The notes under the pieces were generated by a model. That model made no database searches and was not told where the DNA came from. It saw only the letters and a program-made list of their open reading frames with translations. Shown one piece after another: positions 38,017 through 46,173 of a stretch of DNA of 64,000 nucleotides; positions within the stretch are counted from its first letter, which is position 1, and each line of letters opens with the position of its first letter. The DNA comes from Antarcticirhabdus aurantiaca. Its GTDB lineage: Bacteria > Pseudomonadota > Alphaproteobacteria > Rhizobiales > Rhizobiaceae. The stretch covers positions 240,481-304,480 of the forward strand of contig NZ_VTOM01000005.1 of NCBI RefSeq assembly GCF_009765365.1. The letters run 5' to 3'. The position numbers and the translations under genes were made by a program.

Positions 38017-38814
38017 ATGGATCTGGGCATCAAGGGGCGCGTCGCGCTGATCACCGGCGCGTCCGGCGGCATGGGGTGGGAAACGGCGAAGATCCTGGCG
38101 GCCGAGGGCTGCCGCCTCGTTCTCACCGACAAGGACGTCTCCGGCATCGAGGCCGAGGCTGCCGATCTCGGCGGCGATGCGATCGCCCTCGGCGCCGACG
38201 CGACGAAGCAGCCCGAGGTCGACGCGGTGGTGGCCGAAGCGGTGAAGCGATTCGGCACGCTCGACATCCTCGTCCACACCTCCGGCATCACGGGGGCCAA
38301 GGGCGACCCGCTGGAGATGACCGACGACAACTACCAGGAGGCCTATCAGAACGACTTCCTGTCGGCCGTGCGCTTCGCCCGCGCGGCCTTCCCGCACATG
38401 AAGCGCGGCGGCTGGGGCCGCTTCGTCTGCGTCACCTCGGAGAACGCCATCCAGCCCTATTGGGAGGAGGCGACCTACAACACCGCCAAGGCCGCGCTCG
38501 CCGCCTTCGTGAAGGGCCTGTCCTACAAGGCGGCAGCCGACGGCATCCTGTGCAACACGGTGGCGCCCGCCTTCATCGCCACCGACATGACCGATGAGAT
38601 GATGAAGAAGCGTGCGAAGGAGAAGGGCGTCTCCTTCGAGGAAGCGATCGAAAGCTTCCTCGACGAGGAGCGGCCCGGCATCGTCCAGAAGCGCCGCGGC
38701 CGCGCCGACGAGGTCGCCGCCGTCATCGCGCTTCTCGTCTCCGAACGCGCTTCCTTCACCAACGGCGCCAACTACCGCGTCGACGGCGGCTCCGTGCAGG
38801 CCGTGGGGAACTAG
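38017..38814 (+). CDS. Short-chain dehydrogenase/reductase
   Basis: NAD(P)-dependent SDR of 265 aa. The cofactor motif GASGGMG lies at residues 14-20. The active site has a Ser in CVTSENAIQ and the YNTAK Tyr/Lys pair. NTVAPAFIATDM and the C-terminal GANYRVDGGSVQAVGN complete a classical SDR. An insertion after the active site (MMKKRAKEKGVSFEEAIE) is common in this subfamily. The substrate is unknown. It is monocistronic and convergent with a small stress-type gene. Confidence 0.9.
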   Translation: MDLGIKGRVALITGASGGMGWETAKILAAEGCRLVLTDKDVSGIEAEAADLGGDAIALGADATKQPEVDAVVAEAVKRFGTLDILVHTSGITGAKGDPLEMTDDNYQEAYQNDFLSAVRFARAAFPHMKRGGWGRFVCVTSENAIQPYWEEATYNTAKAALAAFVKGLSYKAAADGILCNTVAPAFIATDMTDEMMKKRAKEKGVSFEEAIESFLDEERPGIVQKRRGRADEVAAVIALLVSERASFTNGANYRVDGGSVQAVGN

Positions 38815-38835
38815 GCGGCCGGCGAATCTGGAAGG

Positions 38836-38855
38836 GGGCGCTCCATCGAGCGCCC
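38836..38855. terminator. Stem-loop between convergent genes
   Basis: An 8-bp perfect stem (GGGCGCTC 38836-38843 with GAGCGCCC 38848-38855, loop CATC) lies in the 52-nt gap between the SDR gene and the small minus-strand gene. There is no clear T-tract, so it may act weakly in both directions. Confidence 0.5.
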
Positions 38856-38866
38856 TCGTCCTCTCG

Positions 38867-39088
38867 TCAGTTGTTCGGGCCGTCGATCCGACTCGCCGCG
38901 ATCGGATCGGAAGCCGGGAAGGTCTCGTCCACGGCTTCGTCGAGGCGCTCCTCGTCGGTCAGCGGCCGCTCCTGGTCACCGGGCGTGCGGCGGTCTTCGG
39001 CGATGAAGCCGGCGGTGCGCTCGGCCTCGTCGGGCTTTCGGGCTGCCGCTGCCTTCGGATCGAGAGGGTTCTGTGAAACGTCGGACAT
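38867..39088 (-). CDS. Small acidic conserved protein, likely general-stress regulon member
   Basis: A 73-aa charged protein with the C-terminal pattern LDEAVDETFPASDPIAAS, which I recognise as recurring in small alphaproteobacterial proteins of unknown function. AAGGAG is 9 nt before the ATG. It has its own EcfG-type promoter at 39130-39154, so expression under general stress is likely. It has no signal or membrane segment and is probably unstructured. Confidence 0.82.
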   Translation of the reverse strand: MSDVSQNPLDPKAAAARKPDEAERTAGFIAEDRRTPGDQERPLTDEERLDEAVDETFPASDPIAASRIDGPNN

Positions 39089-39127
39089 CGGGACATTCTC
39101 CTTGCCGGCAATGGCCGGTTCAGGACG

Positions 39128-40141
39128 TCAACGAGCGCTCGATGACGGTGTTCCGAGCCGCAACGGTTCTTCGGTTCGAGCCGATGCGGGAGCGCGTTCT
39201 CCCCATCGGCCCGACGCGTCGAGCCGGATCAGGTATTCGGTCGCTCGAAGCGCGAGAAGGAAGACCGCTGCGCCACCGAGCAGGTCGGCCGCGTGGTGCG
39301 CGCCATGGAGAAGCGTTGCCGGCAGCATCGCCAGATTGATCGCAAGGAAGGGCCAGCGCAGGGCCGAGAGACTCCAGGCGAAGCGGATGCAGAGAAGAGC
39401 GAGAACCGTGTGGAAGGAAGGAAAGCCGATCAAGCCGGTCATCGTGTCCGGCGCGATCCGGTCCGGGCCATGAGCCATGAACGAGCGCAGACGCTCCCCC
39501 TCGGCGCTCCCCAGCACCACGGACGCCGCCTTCTCCACATCCTGCGGCAGGGCCTCGAAGGCCGACGGACCGACCGAGGGGAACAAGCTCCAGATGAAGA
39601 CGGTCGCGGTCGCAGCGATGACCAGCGTCATCAGCATGCGGTCGAGCTCCATCGGCCGGCCGGCTAGGGCGAGCAGGACGAGGAGGATGGCGAGTTGCGG
39701 AAGGCTCGACTGGTAGACGGCAGCCAGTGCGGCCGACATGGTGGCGTGACGCGCGCCCCATCCGACCAGCTCCGGCCAGCTGTAGCCGATCAGCTCGCCG
39801 AATCGAAACAGAACCGGGTCGATGAGCGGCCCAGCAGGAGGAAGGATGATGTGGTTGTAGGTCGCGAGCGCGAGGCTGAAGGCCAGCATCAGAGCCGTTG
39901 CGATCAAACCGGATGCGAGGCGCTCGCTCCGGCCGGTCAGGCGATAAACGAGCCCCGCCATGAAGGTGCCGGCGACGAGAAGAAGTCTCGGAAGGAAAGC
40001 CGCGACGTCGACGCGGGCCGGAAACAGGTAACTGGCGAAGACGCAAGCGACGAGGATCGCCAGCGTCGCCGTGAGAACGAAGCTCTCGGCAAAACGGAAA
40101 TTGAAGCGTTCGGGAGCAAATTGTCGGACGGCTGGCGGCAT
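39128..40141 (-). CDS. PAP2-superfamily membrane phosphatase/transferase (AUR1-like)
   Basis: A 337-aa inner-membrane protein with about six or more hydrophobic helices. The PAP2 catalytic motifs are in the C-terminal half: GFPSFHTVLALL with the phosphate-binding His, and HGAHHAADLLGG with the second His. This spacing resembles the PAP2_3/AUR1-like group acting on lipid phosphates. The start could be 40141 or 40162; the longer open frame is arginine-rich and not conserved. The substrate is unknown. Confidence 0.82.
   Translation of the reverse strand: MPPAVRQFAPERFNFRFAESFVLTATLAILVACVFASYLFPARVDVAAFLPRLLLVAGTFMAGLVYRLTGRSERLASGLIATALMLAFSLALATYNHIILPPAGPLIDPVLFRFGELIGYSWPELVGWGARHATMSAALAAVYQSSLPQLAILLVLLALAGRPMELDRMLMTLVIAATATVFIWSLFPSVGPSAFEALPQDVEKAASVVLGSAEGERLRSFMAHGPDRIAPDTMTGLIGFPSFHTVLALLCIRFAWSLSALRWPFLAINLAMLPATLLHGAHHAADLLGGAAVFLLALRATEYLIRLDASGRWGERAPASARTEEPLRLGTPSSSAR
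39130..39154 (-). promoter_or_regulatory. EcfG-type general-stress promoter of the small acidic protein gene
   Basis: On the minus strand GGAAC (39154-39150) and CGTT (39133-39130) are exactly 16 nt apart. The predicted transcript start lies about 35 nt before the ATG. The promoter is inside the last codons of the upstream PAP2 gene, so the small gene has an independent transcript. Confidence 0.75.
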
Positions 40142-40187
40142 GGACCGAACCCTACCACGCATGGATTGCCATCTCGTTGCCGGGGCG

Positions 40188-40715
40188 TCACCCGCCCGGC
40201 ATCTGCTGGAGCACGCGCTCGTGGATCGAGGCGTCGGCCTCGCTGAAGCAGCAGAAGAGAATTCGATCGAAGGCGCCGGTCGCCGCCGCGCGGCGGCCTT
40301 CATCGATCGCGATCCGCGCCGCGCGCTCCTTCGGGAAGCCGTAGATGCCGGTCGAAATGGCAGGAAACGCGATCGTGCGGATGCCGTTCTCGGCCGCCAG
40401 CGCGAATGAGGCGCGATAGGCCGAGGCGAGTGCGACGTCCTCGCCGGCCGTGCCGCCGCGCCAGACCGGGCCGACGGTGTGGACGACGTGGCGCGCGGGC
40501 AGGCGGTAGCCGCCCGTCAGCCGCGCTTCGCCGGTCGGACAGCCGCCGATCCCGCGGCATTCTGCAAGGAGGTCCGGCCCGGCTGCGCGGTGGATGGCTC
40601 CGTCCACTCCGCCGCCGCCGAGCAGGCTCTCGTTCGCCGCGTTGACGATCGCGTCGACGTCGAGCCGCGTGATGTCGCCCGTCACGACGGCGATTCGATT
40701 CGCGTGGTCTGCCAT
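40188..40715 (-). CDS. Macrodomain protein, O-acetyl-ADP-ribose deacetylase type
   Basis: A 175-aa MacroD-type hydrolase. It has GDITRLDVDAIVNAANESLL (14-33), GGGGVDGAIHRAAG and AFPAISTGIYGFPKERAA, the loops that bind ADP-ribose. It would remove acetyl from O-acetyl-ADP-ribose or ADP-ribose from proteins. It is divergent from glcD. Confidence 0.93.
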   Translation of the reverse strand: MADHANRIAVVTGDITRLDVDAIVNAANESLLGGGGVDGAIHRAAGPDLLAECRGIGGCPTGEARLTGGYRLPARHVVHTVGPVWRGGTAGEDVALASAYRASFALAAENGIRTIAFPAISTGIYGFPKERAARIAIDEGRRAAATGAFDRILFCCFSEADASIHERVLQQMPGG

Positions 40716-40832
40716 GGCCGATGCTCCGGCATGGAGGAAAGAAGGAGGAGGCCCGTTCGCGCCTCCGGTGGACGATGGCAGATGGACCGCTTACCTTCGG
40801 GGCCAAGTGGTTGTTTTCAAGGGAGCGCCGCC

Positions 40833-42326
40833 ATGAGCGTCCGGATGCCCGCGCCGAATGGGGCGATTCTCGCGCGCCGCCGCGAGATCGTCGAGGCTCT
40901 GCGCCGCATCGTGCCGGGCGAAGGGGTGGTCGCCGACGCGACGGAGCTGAAGCCCTTCGAAACCGACGGTCTCACCGCCTACCGGCAGGTGCCGCTCGCG
41001 GCCGTCCTGCCGCAGACCACGGCCCAGGTCGCCGCGGTGCTGCGCTACTGCCACGCCAACGACATTCCCGTCGTGCCGCGCGGCTCGGGCACCTCCCTGT
41101 CGGGCGGCGCGCTGCCGCTCGCCGACGGCGTGCTCCTCGTCCTGTCCCGCTTCAACCGGATCCTCGAGATCGACATCGACAACCGCTGCGCGGTGGTCCA
41201 GCCCGGGGTCACGAACCTCGGCATCACCAAGGCCGTGGAGCACCAGGGCTTCTACTACGCCCCCGATCCCTCCTCGCAGATCGCCTGCTCGATCGGCGGC
41301 AACGTCGCGGAGAATTCGGGCGGCGTCCACTGCCTGAAATACGGCCTCACGGCCAACAACGTCCTCGGCGTCGAGTTCGTGACCATCGAGGGCGAGGTGA
41401 TCCGCCTCGGCGGCAAGCATCTCGACTCGGAAGGCTACGACCTTCTCGGTCTGCTGACCGGCTCGGAAGGGCTTCTGGGCGTCGTCACCGAGGTGACCGT
41501 GCGCATCCTCCAGAAGCCGGAAACGGCGCGCGCTCTGCTTCTCGGCTTCCCGACCTCCGAGCAGGCGGGCGCCTGCGTCGCCGCCATTATCGGCCAGGGC
41601 ATCATTCCCGGCGGCATGGAGATGATGGACCGGCCGGCGATTCACGCGGCCGAGGCCTTCGTCCATGCCGGCTATCCGCTCGACGTCGAGGCGCTGCTGA
41701 TCGTCGAGCTCGACGGCCCGAAGGCGGAGGTCGATCATCTTCTTGCCGTGGTCGAAGGGATCGCGGCCGCGGAAGGGGCCGTGACCGCCAAGGTGTCGCA
41801 GTCGGAGGAGGAGCGCGCCCGCTTCTGGGCAGGACGCAAGGCCGCCTTCCCGGCGGTCGGGCGCATCTCGCCGGACTATCTCTGCATGGACGGGACGATC
41901 CCGCGCAAGGAACTGCCGCGGGTGCTCGCCGGCATGCGCGCGCTGTCCGAGCGCCACGGCCTGGCGGTCGCCAACGTCTTCCACGCCGGCGACGGCAACC
42001 TCCACCCGCTGATCCTCTACGACGCGGCCAAGGACGACGAGCTGGAGCGCGCCGAGGCCTTCGGAAACGACATCCTGCGCCTCTGCGTCGAGGTCGGCGG
42101 GGTTCTCACCGGCGAGCACGGCGTCGGCGTCGAGAAGCGCGACCTGATGCCGGAGATGTTCTCGGAGGACGACCTTCGCCACCAGCAGCGGGTGAAGTGC
42201 GCCTTCGACGACAAGCACCTCCTCAACCCCGGCAAGATGTTCCCCGTCCTCCACCGCTGCGCCGAGCTCGGCCGCATGCACGTCCACCGCGGGCAGGTCC
42301 CGTTCCCCGACCTGCCGCGGTTCTGA
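40833..42326 (+). CDS. glcD: Glycolate oxidase FAD-linked subunit GlcD
   Basis: Oxidises glycolate (or D-lactate) to glyoxylate. The 497-aa protein has the FAD_binding_4 domain (VVPRGSGTSLSGGALPLADG; SIGGNVAENSGGVHCLKYG) and the C-terminal FAD-oxidase domain (HAGDGNLHPLILYD; GGVLTGEHGVGVEKRDLM). The length is that of E. coli GlcD. AGGGAG is 8 nt before the ATG. glcE and glcF follow but are separated from it by foreign genes. Confidence 0.94.
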   Translation: MSVRMPAPNGAILARRREIVEALRRIVPGEGVVADATELKPFETDGLTAYRQVPLAAVLPQTTAQVAAVLRYCHANDIPVVPRGSGTSLSGGALPLADGVLLVLSRFNRILEIDIDNRCAVVQPGVTNLGITKAVEHQGFYYAPDPSSQIACSIGGNVAENSGGVHCLKYGLTANNVLGVEFVTIEGEVIRLGGKHLDSEGYDLLGLLTGSEGLLGVVTEVTVRILQKPETARALLLGFPTSEQAGACVAAIIGQGIIPGGMEMMDRPAIHAAEAFVHAGYPLDVEALLIVELDGPKAEVDHLLAVVEGIAAAEGAVTAKVSQSEEERARFWAGRKAAFPAVGRISPDYLCMDGTIPRKELPRVLAGMRALSERHGLAVANVFHAGDGNLHPLILYDAAKDDELERAEAFGNDILRLCVEVGGVLTGEHGVGVEKRDLMPEMFSEDDLRHQQRVKCAFDDKHLLNPGKMFPVLHRCAELGRMHVHRGQVPFPDLPRF

Positions 42327-42342
42327 TGGGAGAAGGCACGCG

Positions 42343-42942
42343 ATGAGCACGCTGCGACAGCCTTCCTCGCAGGCATTCGATCGGTCGAGCGGTCGATTGT
42401 CGGCCGAGGCCTTTCTCGACATGACGCGCGACCGGCCGGACACCGAGCGCTGGCAACTGATCGACGGGGAGCCGCTTTTGATGATGAACCCGCCCAGCGG
42501 GCGCCACCAACGCATTGCTGCCAATCTGGAGCGGCTGCTGAACGACGCGCTCGCCGAGCATCATCCGGGCTGGGACGCGATCCGAGAGCTGGGTCTCATG
42601 ATCGAGGGGCGCCCGGACTTTCGCCCGGTAGCCGACCTAGTGGTCCTACCCTTCGACCTTGGAGACCAGCAGTACTTTTCCGAGTTCCATCTCGTGGCGG
42701 AGGTTCTCTCACCCTCGAACACGCACGAGATGATCAGCCGCAAGCGTCAGCTCTACGCTGAGTCGCCCTTCTGCCAGCACATCCTGATCCTTCGGCAGAA
42801 CGAGATGTGCTGCGAGGTCTGGTCGCGCTCGGCCGACTGGCAGGGCCGGGTGTATCGCTCGGCCGCCGACCGAATCGAACTTCCCGAGTTCGGCTTTTCC
42901 TGCGCCCTTTCCGAGGTTTACCGCGGAACCGGCGTCTCGTGA
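42343..42942 (+). CDS. Uma2-family (DUF820) nuclease-like protein
   Basis: A 199-aa protein with the Uma2 PD-(D/E)XK-like core: WQLIDGEPLLMMNPPSGRHQ near residue 32, PDFRPVADLVVLP and LVAEVLSPSNTHEM followed by RKRQLYAE. Uma2 proteins are restriction-endonuclease-fold proteins of unclear role, often in multiple mobile copies. It begins 16 nt after glcD with GGGAGAAGG upstream. Its TGA overlaps the GTG of glcE (GTGA), so it is embedded in and coupled to the glc operon. Its codons look less GC3-rich than the flanking glc genes by eye. Confidence 0.88.
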   Translation: MSTLRQPSSQAFDRSSGRLSAEAFLDMTRDRPDTERWQLIDGEPLLMMNPPSGRHQRIAANLERLLNDALAEHHPGWDAIRELGLMIEGRPDFRPVADLVVLPFDLGDQQYFSEFHLVAEVLSPSNTHEMISRKRQLYAESPFCQHILILRQNEMCCEVWSRSADWQGRVYRSAADRIELPEFGFSCALSEVYRGTGVS

Positions 42943-44183
42943 GCGCTCTCGCCGAGAGCCCCGCAGCCGCCGAAACGTTTCGTCCCGCCGACGAGGACGG
43001 CGTGCGCGACATCGTCCGGGCGGCCGTCGCCGACGAGGCGCCGCTGCTTATCGAGGGCGCGGGCTCCAAGCGCGGGCTCGGCAAGCCGTCGGGGGGGCTC
43101 GCCAATGCCCGGCGCCTGTCGCTCGCCGAATGCCGGGGCGTCACGCTCTACGAGCCGGAGGAGCTGGTGCTCTCCGCCCGCGCCGGCACGCCGATCGCGG
43201 AAATCGAGGCGCTTCTGGCCGCCCATCGCCAGCGGCTCGAATTCGAGCCGATGGATCTCGGGCCGCTCTACGGCGAGGCGCCGGGTCTCGGCACGATCGG
43301 CGGCGTTCTCGCCTGCAACCTCGCCGGACCGCGTCGCATCGCCCGCGGCGCGGCGCGCGACCACGTGCTCGGTGTCACCGCCGTGTCGGGCCGGGGCGAG
43401 GTGTTCCGCGCCGGCGGGCGGGTGGTCAAGAACGTCACGGGCTACGACCTGTCCAAGGGGCTCGCCGGCTCGTTCGGCACGCTCGCGGTGATGACGAGCA
43501 TCATCATGAAGGTCATGCCCGACGTCGAGGCGGAGGCGACGCTGGTGCTGCGGGGCCTCGCCGACGACGCGGCGGCCGGCGCCATGGCGGCCGCCATGGG
43601 CTCGTCTGCCGAGGTCTCGGGCGCCGCGCACCTGCCCTACGCCGTCGCGGCGCGCGTCGCGGAGGGCTCGCTCGGGCGCGAGTCGGCGACGCTGATCCGC
43701 ATCGAGGGCTTTGGCCCCTCCGTCGAGGCGCGCGCCGCCCATCTCTCCGCCGGCCTGTCGCGCGTCGGCCGGCTGGAGCGGCTGGAGGGCGAGGCGTCTC
43801 GTGCGCTCTGGCGCGACGTGCGGGATGTGCGCCCCTTCGCCGACGGCACGGACAAGCCGGTCTGGCGCCTCTCGGTCGCGCCGACCCGCGGCCACGAGCT
43901 GGTGATGGACCTGCGCATGGCCGCCGCCATCGACGCCTTCTACGACTGGCAGGGCGGCCTCGTCTGGCTGCGCATGGAGGCCGGCCAGCCGGAGGCGGAT
44001 CTCGTCCGCCAAGCCCTGGGCCGCCACGGCGGCGGCCACGCGACGCTGATCCGGGCAAGCGAGGTGGCCCGGGCGAACGTTCCCGTCTTCGAGCCGCAGG
44101 CGGACGCCCTAGCGCGCTTGTCCAAGCGCTTGAAGGACCAGTTCGATCCGGCAGGCATCCTCAATCCGGGGCGGATGGGTTAG
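42939..44183 (+). CDS. glcE: Glycolate oxidase FAD-binding subunit GlcE
   Basis: Second flavin-domain subunit of glycolate oxidase, 414 aa. It has LLIEGAGSKRGLGKP near residue 31, LGTIGGVLACNLAGPRRI, RDHVLGVTAVSGRGEVFRAG and VVKNVTGYDLSKGLAGSFG, the FAD_binding_4 pattern of GlcE. The C terminus ends LKDQFDPAGILNPGRMG. The GTG start overlaps the stop of the Uma2-type gene; in most bacteria it directly follows glcD. Confidence 0.93.
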   Translation: MSALAESPAAAETFRPADEDGVRDIVRAAVADEAPLLIEGAGSKRGLGKPSGGLANARRLSLAECRGVTLYEPEELVLSARAGTPIAEIEALLAAHRQRLEFEPMDLGPLYGEAPGLGTIGGVLACNLAGPRRIARGAARDHVLGVTAVSGRGEVFRAGGRVVKNVTGYDLSKGLAGSFGTLAVMTSIIMKVMPDVEAEATLVLRGLADDAAAGAMAAAMGSSAEVSGAAHLPYAVAARVAEGSLGRESATLIRIEGFGPSVEARAAHLSAGLSRVGRLERLEGEASRALWRDVRDVRPFADGTDKPVWRLSVAPTRGHELVMDLRMAAAIDAFYDWQGGLVWLRMEAGQPEADLVRQALGRHGGGHATLIRASEVARANVPVFEPQADALARLSKRLKDQFDPAGILNPGRMG

Positions 44184-44210
44184 GATGGCAATGCAGAAGG
44201 GAGACGATCG

Positions 44211-44426
44211 ATGAACGAGAGCGAACTCTTCGACCAGAACCCGGAGGTCGTCAGCGGCGCCCTGGTGTTCAAGGGAACGCGGGTGCCGGTAGACGTCTTG
44301 TTCGAGAGCCTGCTCGGGGGCTCGACCTTGGATGAGATTCTCGAAGACTTTCCCTCGATCGGCCGTGATCGCGCCGAAGCGGCCATCAGGCTGGCGCAGC
44401 AATCGCTGCATCGCGACGCCGCGTGA
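44211..44426 (+). CDS. DUF433 protein, antitoxin-like
   Basis: A 71-aa protein matching DUF433 (VapB45-like fold): NPEVVSGALVFKGTRVPVDV followed by the helical LDEILEDFPSIGRDRAEAAI. DUF433 genes commonly precede PIN-like DUF5615 genes as toxin-antitoxin-type pairs, as here. GGGAGA lies just upstream of the ATG. It begins 27 nt after glcE, and its stop overlaps the GTG of the next gene. Confidence 0.9.
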   Translation: MNESELFDQNPEVVSGALVFKGTRVPVDVLFESLLGGSTLDEILEDFPSIGRDRAEAAIRLAQQSLHRDAA

Positions 44427-44782
44427 GGCGCGTCCTCCTCGACGAGGGGGTGCCGCAACGATTAAGCCGCCTTCTTCGGGACCGCGGCGTCGACGCACAT
44501 GCCTTTCCCGACGAATGGAAGAGCTTGTCGGATCGCGATCTCATTGATGCTGCCATGCAGGCAGGCTTTACGATCCTTGTCACGCAGGATCGCAACATGC
44601 CGTTCCAGCGCCCCCTGTCGGGACAGGCCATCGCGATCCTGATCGTGCCTTCGCTGGATCGAAGGGCGGTCCTCCGCAGGCTCGACGAAATCGCCGACCG
44701 CCTGCCCCGCCTCGAACCCGGCCGCTATGCCGTTCTCGGGCGCGAGGGCAGCCTGCCCAATCCGCCGCGTAAGCCACTCTAA
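44423..44782 (+). CDS. DUF5615 PIN-like protein, toxin-like
   Basis: A 119-aa protein of the DUF5615 (PIN-like) family: RRVLLDEGVPQRLSRLLRDR at the N terminus, then LIDAAMQAGFTILVTQDRNM. The conserved acidic residues DE (7-8) and the D of TQDRNM are the presumed metal ligands. The GTG start overlaps the DUF433 stop, the usual translational coupling of such pairs. It sits 31 nt upstream of glcF, inside the glycolate operon. Confidence 0.88.
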   Translation: MRRVLLDEGVPQRLSRLLRDRGVDAHAFPDEWKSLSDRDLIDAAMQAGFTILVTQDRNMPFQRPLSGQAIAILIVPSLDRRAVLRRLDEIADRLPRLEPGRYAVLGREGSLPNPPRKPL

Positions 44783-44813
44783 CGCTTCCGAAAGGTCGAA
44801 CCCGGCCACGCCC

Positions 44814-46163
44814 ATGCAGACCGCCTTCACGCCCGCCCAGCTCGAAAATCCCGACAACGCGCATTCCGCCGGCATCATCCGCAAGTGCGTGCATTGCGGC
44901 TTCTGCACGGCGACCTGTCCGACCTACGTGACGCTCGGCAACGAGCTCGACTCCCCGCGCGGGCGCATCTACCTCATCAAGGAGATGCTGGAGAACGACC
45001 GGCCGGCCGACGAGAAGACCGTCACGCACATCGACCGCTGCCTCTCCTGCCTGTCCTGCATGACGACCTGCCCCTCCGGCGTGAACTACATGCACCTCGT
45101 CGATCATGCCCGCGCCCATATCGAGCGGACCTACACCAGGCCGCTTCCGGACCGGCTGATCCGCGCCGTTCTTGCCCGCGTCCTGCCGCATCCCAGGCGC
45201 TTCCGCGCGAGCCTGACGCTGGCGCGGCTCGGCCGGCCCTTCGCCGGCCTCCTCGACCGGATGAAGCCCCTGCGCCCGCTCGCGGCGATGCTGCGCCTCG
45301 CCCCCGCCGCTCTGCCGGTGCCGGATGCGCTGCCGGAAACATCGCCGGCGAGCGGCCCGCGCCGCGGCCGGGTCGCGCTTCTCACGGGCTGCGCGCAGAG
45401 CGTCCTCGATCCCGGCATCAACGCCGCGACGGTGCGGCTCCTCAACCGTCTCGGCGTCGAGGTGGTGCGGCCGGCGGGGGAGGGGTGCTGCGGCGCGCTC
45501 GTCCACCACATGGGGCGCGACGAAGAAGCGCTCGACTTCGCCCGGCGCAACGTCGACGTTTGGGCCAAGGCCGCCGACGAGGGCGGTCTCGACGCGATCG
45601 TCATCACCGCCTCCGGCTGCGGCACGACGATCAAGGACTACGGACATATGCTGCGGCTCGACCCGGCCTATGCCGCCAAGGCGGCGCGGGTGTCGCTGCT
45701 CGCCAAGGACGTCACCGAATATCTCTCGACGCTCGACCTGCCGCTGCCGGCCAACGCCGCGCAGACCGACCTCGTCGTTGCCTACCACTCCGCCTGCTCG
45801 ATGCAGCACGGGCAGCGCATCACGGCCGCGCCGAAGACGCTTCTGGCGCAGGCCGGCTTCACCGTGCGCGACGTGCCGGAAGGGCACATCTGCTGCGGTT
45901 CGGCCGGGACCTACAACATCCTCCAGCCCGAGATCGCGGGGCGGCTGCGCGACCGCAAGGTCGCCAACATCGAGAGCATCAGGCCGCAGCTCGTCGCCAC
46001 CGGCAATATCGGCTGCATGACGCAGATCGGCTCGGGGACCGCGCTGCCGGTGGTCCACACGGCCGAACTTCTCGACTGGGCTTTCGGCGGCGAGAAGCCG
46101 GCGCGGCTCGCCGGCATCGTCCCGAAAGCTCACTCGGCGGCATCCCTCGCCCCCGCCGAGTGA
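44814..46163 (+). CDS. glcF: Glycolate oxidase iron-sulfur subunit GlcF
   Basis: Passes electrons from GlcD/GlcE to the quinone pool. The 449-aa protein has two [4Fe-4S] ferredoxin motifs, Cys25/28/31/35 (CVHCGFCTATCP) and Cys76/79/82/86 (CLSCLSCMTTCP). Two CCG domains follow, with GEGCCGALVHH and HICCGSAGTYN. All expected cysteines are present. It is the last gene of the interrupted glc operon and is convergent with an L,D-transpeptidase gene 10 nt away. Confidence 0.94.
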   Translation: MQTAFTPAQLENPDNAHSAGIIRKCVHCGFCTATCPTYVTLGNELDSPRGRIYLIKEMLENDRPADEKTVTHIDRCLSCLSCMTTCPSGVNYMHLVDHARAHIERTYTRPLPDRLIRAVLARVLPHPRRFRASLTLARLGRPFAGLLDRMKPLRPLAAMLRLAPAALPVPDALPETSPASGPRRGRVALLTGCAQSVLDPGINAATVRLLNRLGVEVVRPAGEGCCGALVHHMGRDEEALDFARRNVDVWAKAADEGGLDAIVITASGCGTTIKDYGHMLRLDPAYAAKAARVSLLAKDVTEYLSTLDLPLPANAAQTDLVVAYHSACSMQHGQRITAAPKTLLAQAGFTVRDVPEGHICCGSAGTYNILQPEIAGRLRDRKVANIESIRPQLVATGNIGCMTQIGSGTALPVVHTAELLDWAFGGEKPARLAGIVPKAHSAASLAPAE

Positions 46164-46173
46164 GGGCGATCGG

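Noticed and set aside
42807..42938. Longer GlcE N terminus starting inside the Uma2 gene
   Set aside because: The extra residues are a frame shadow of Uma2; GTG 42939 in the GTGA overlap matches the GlcE N terminus.
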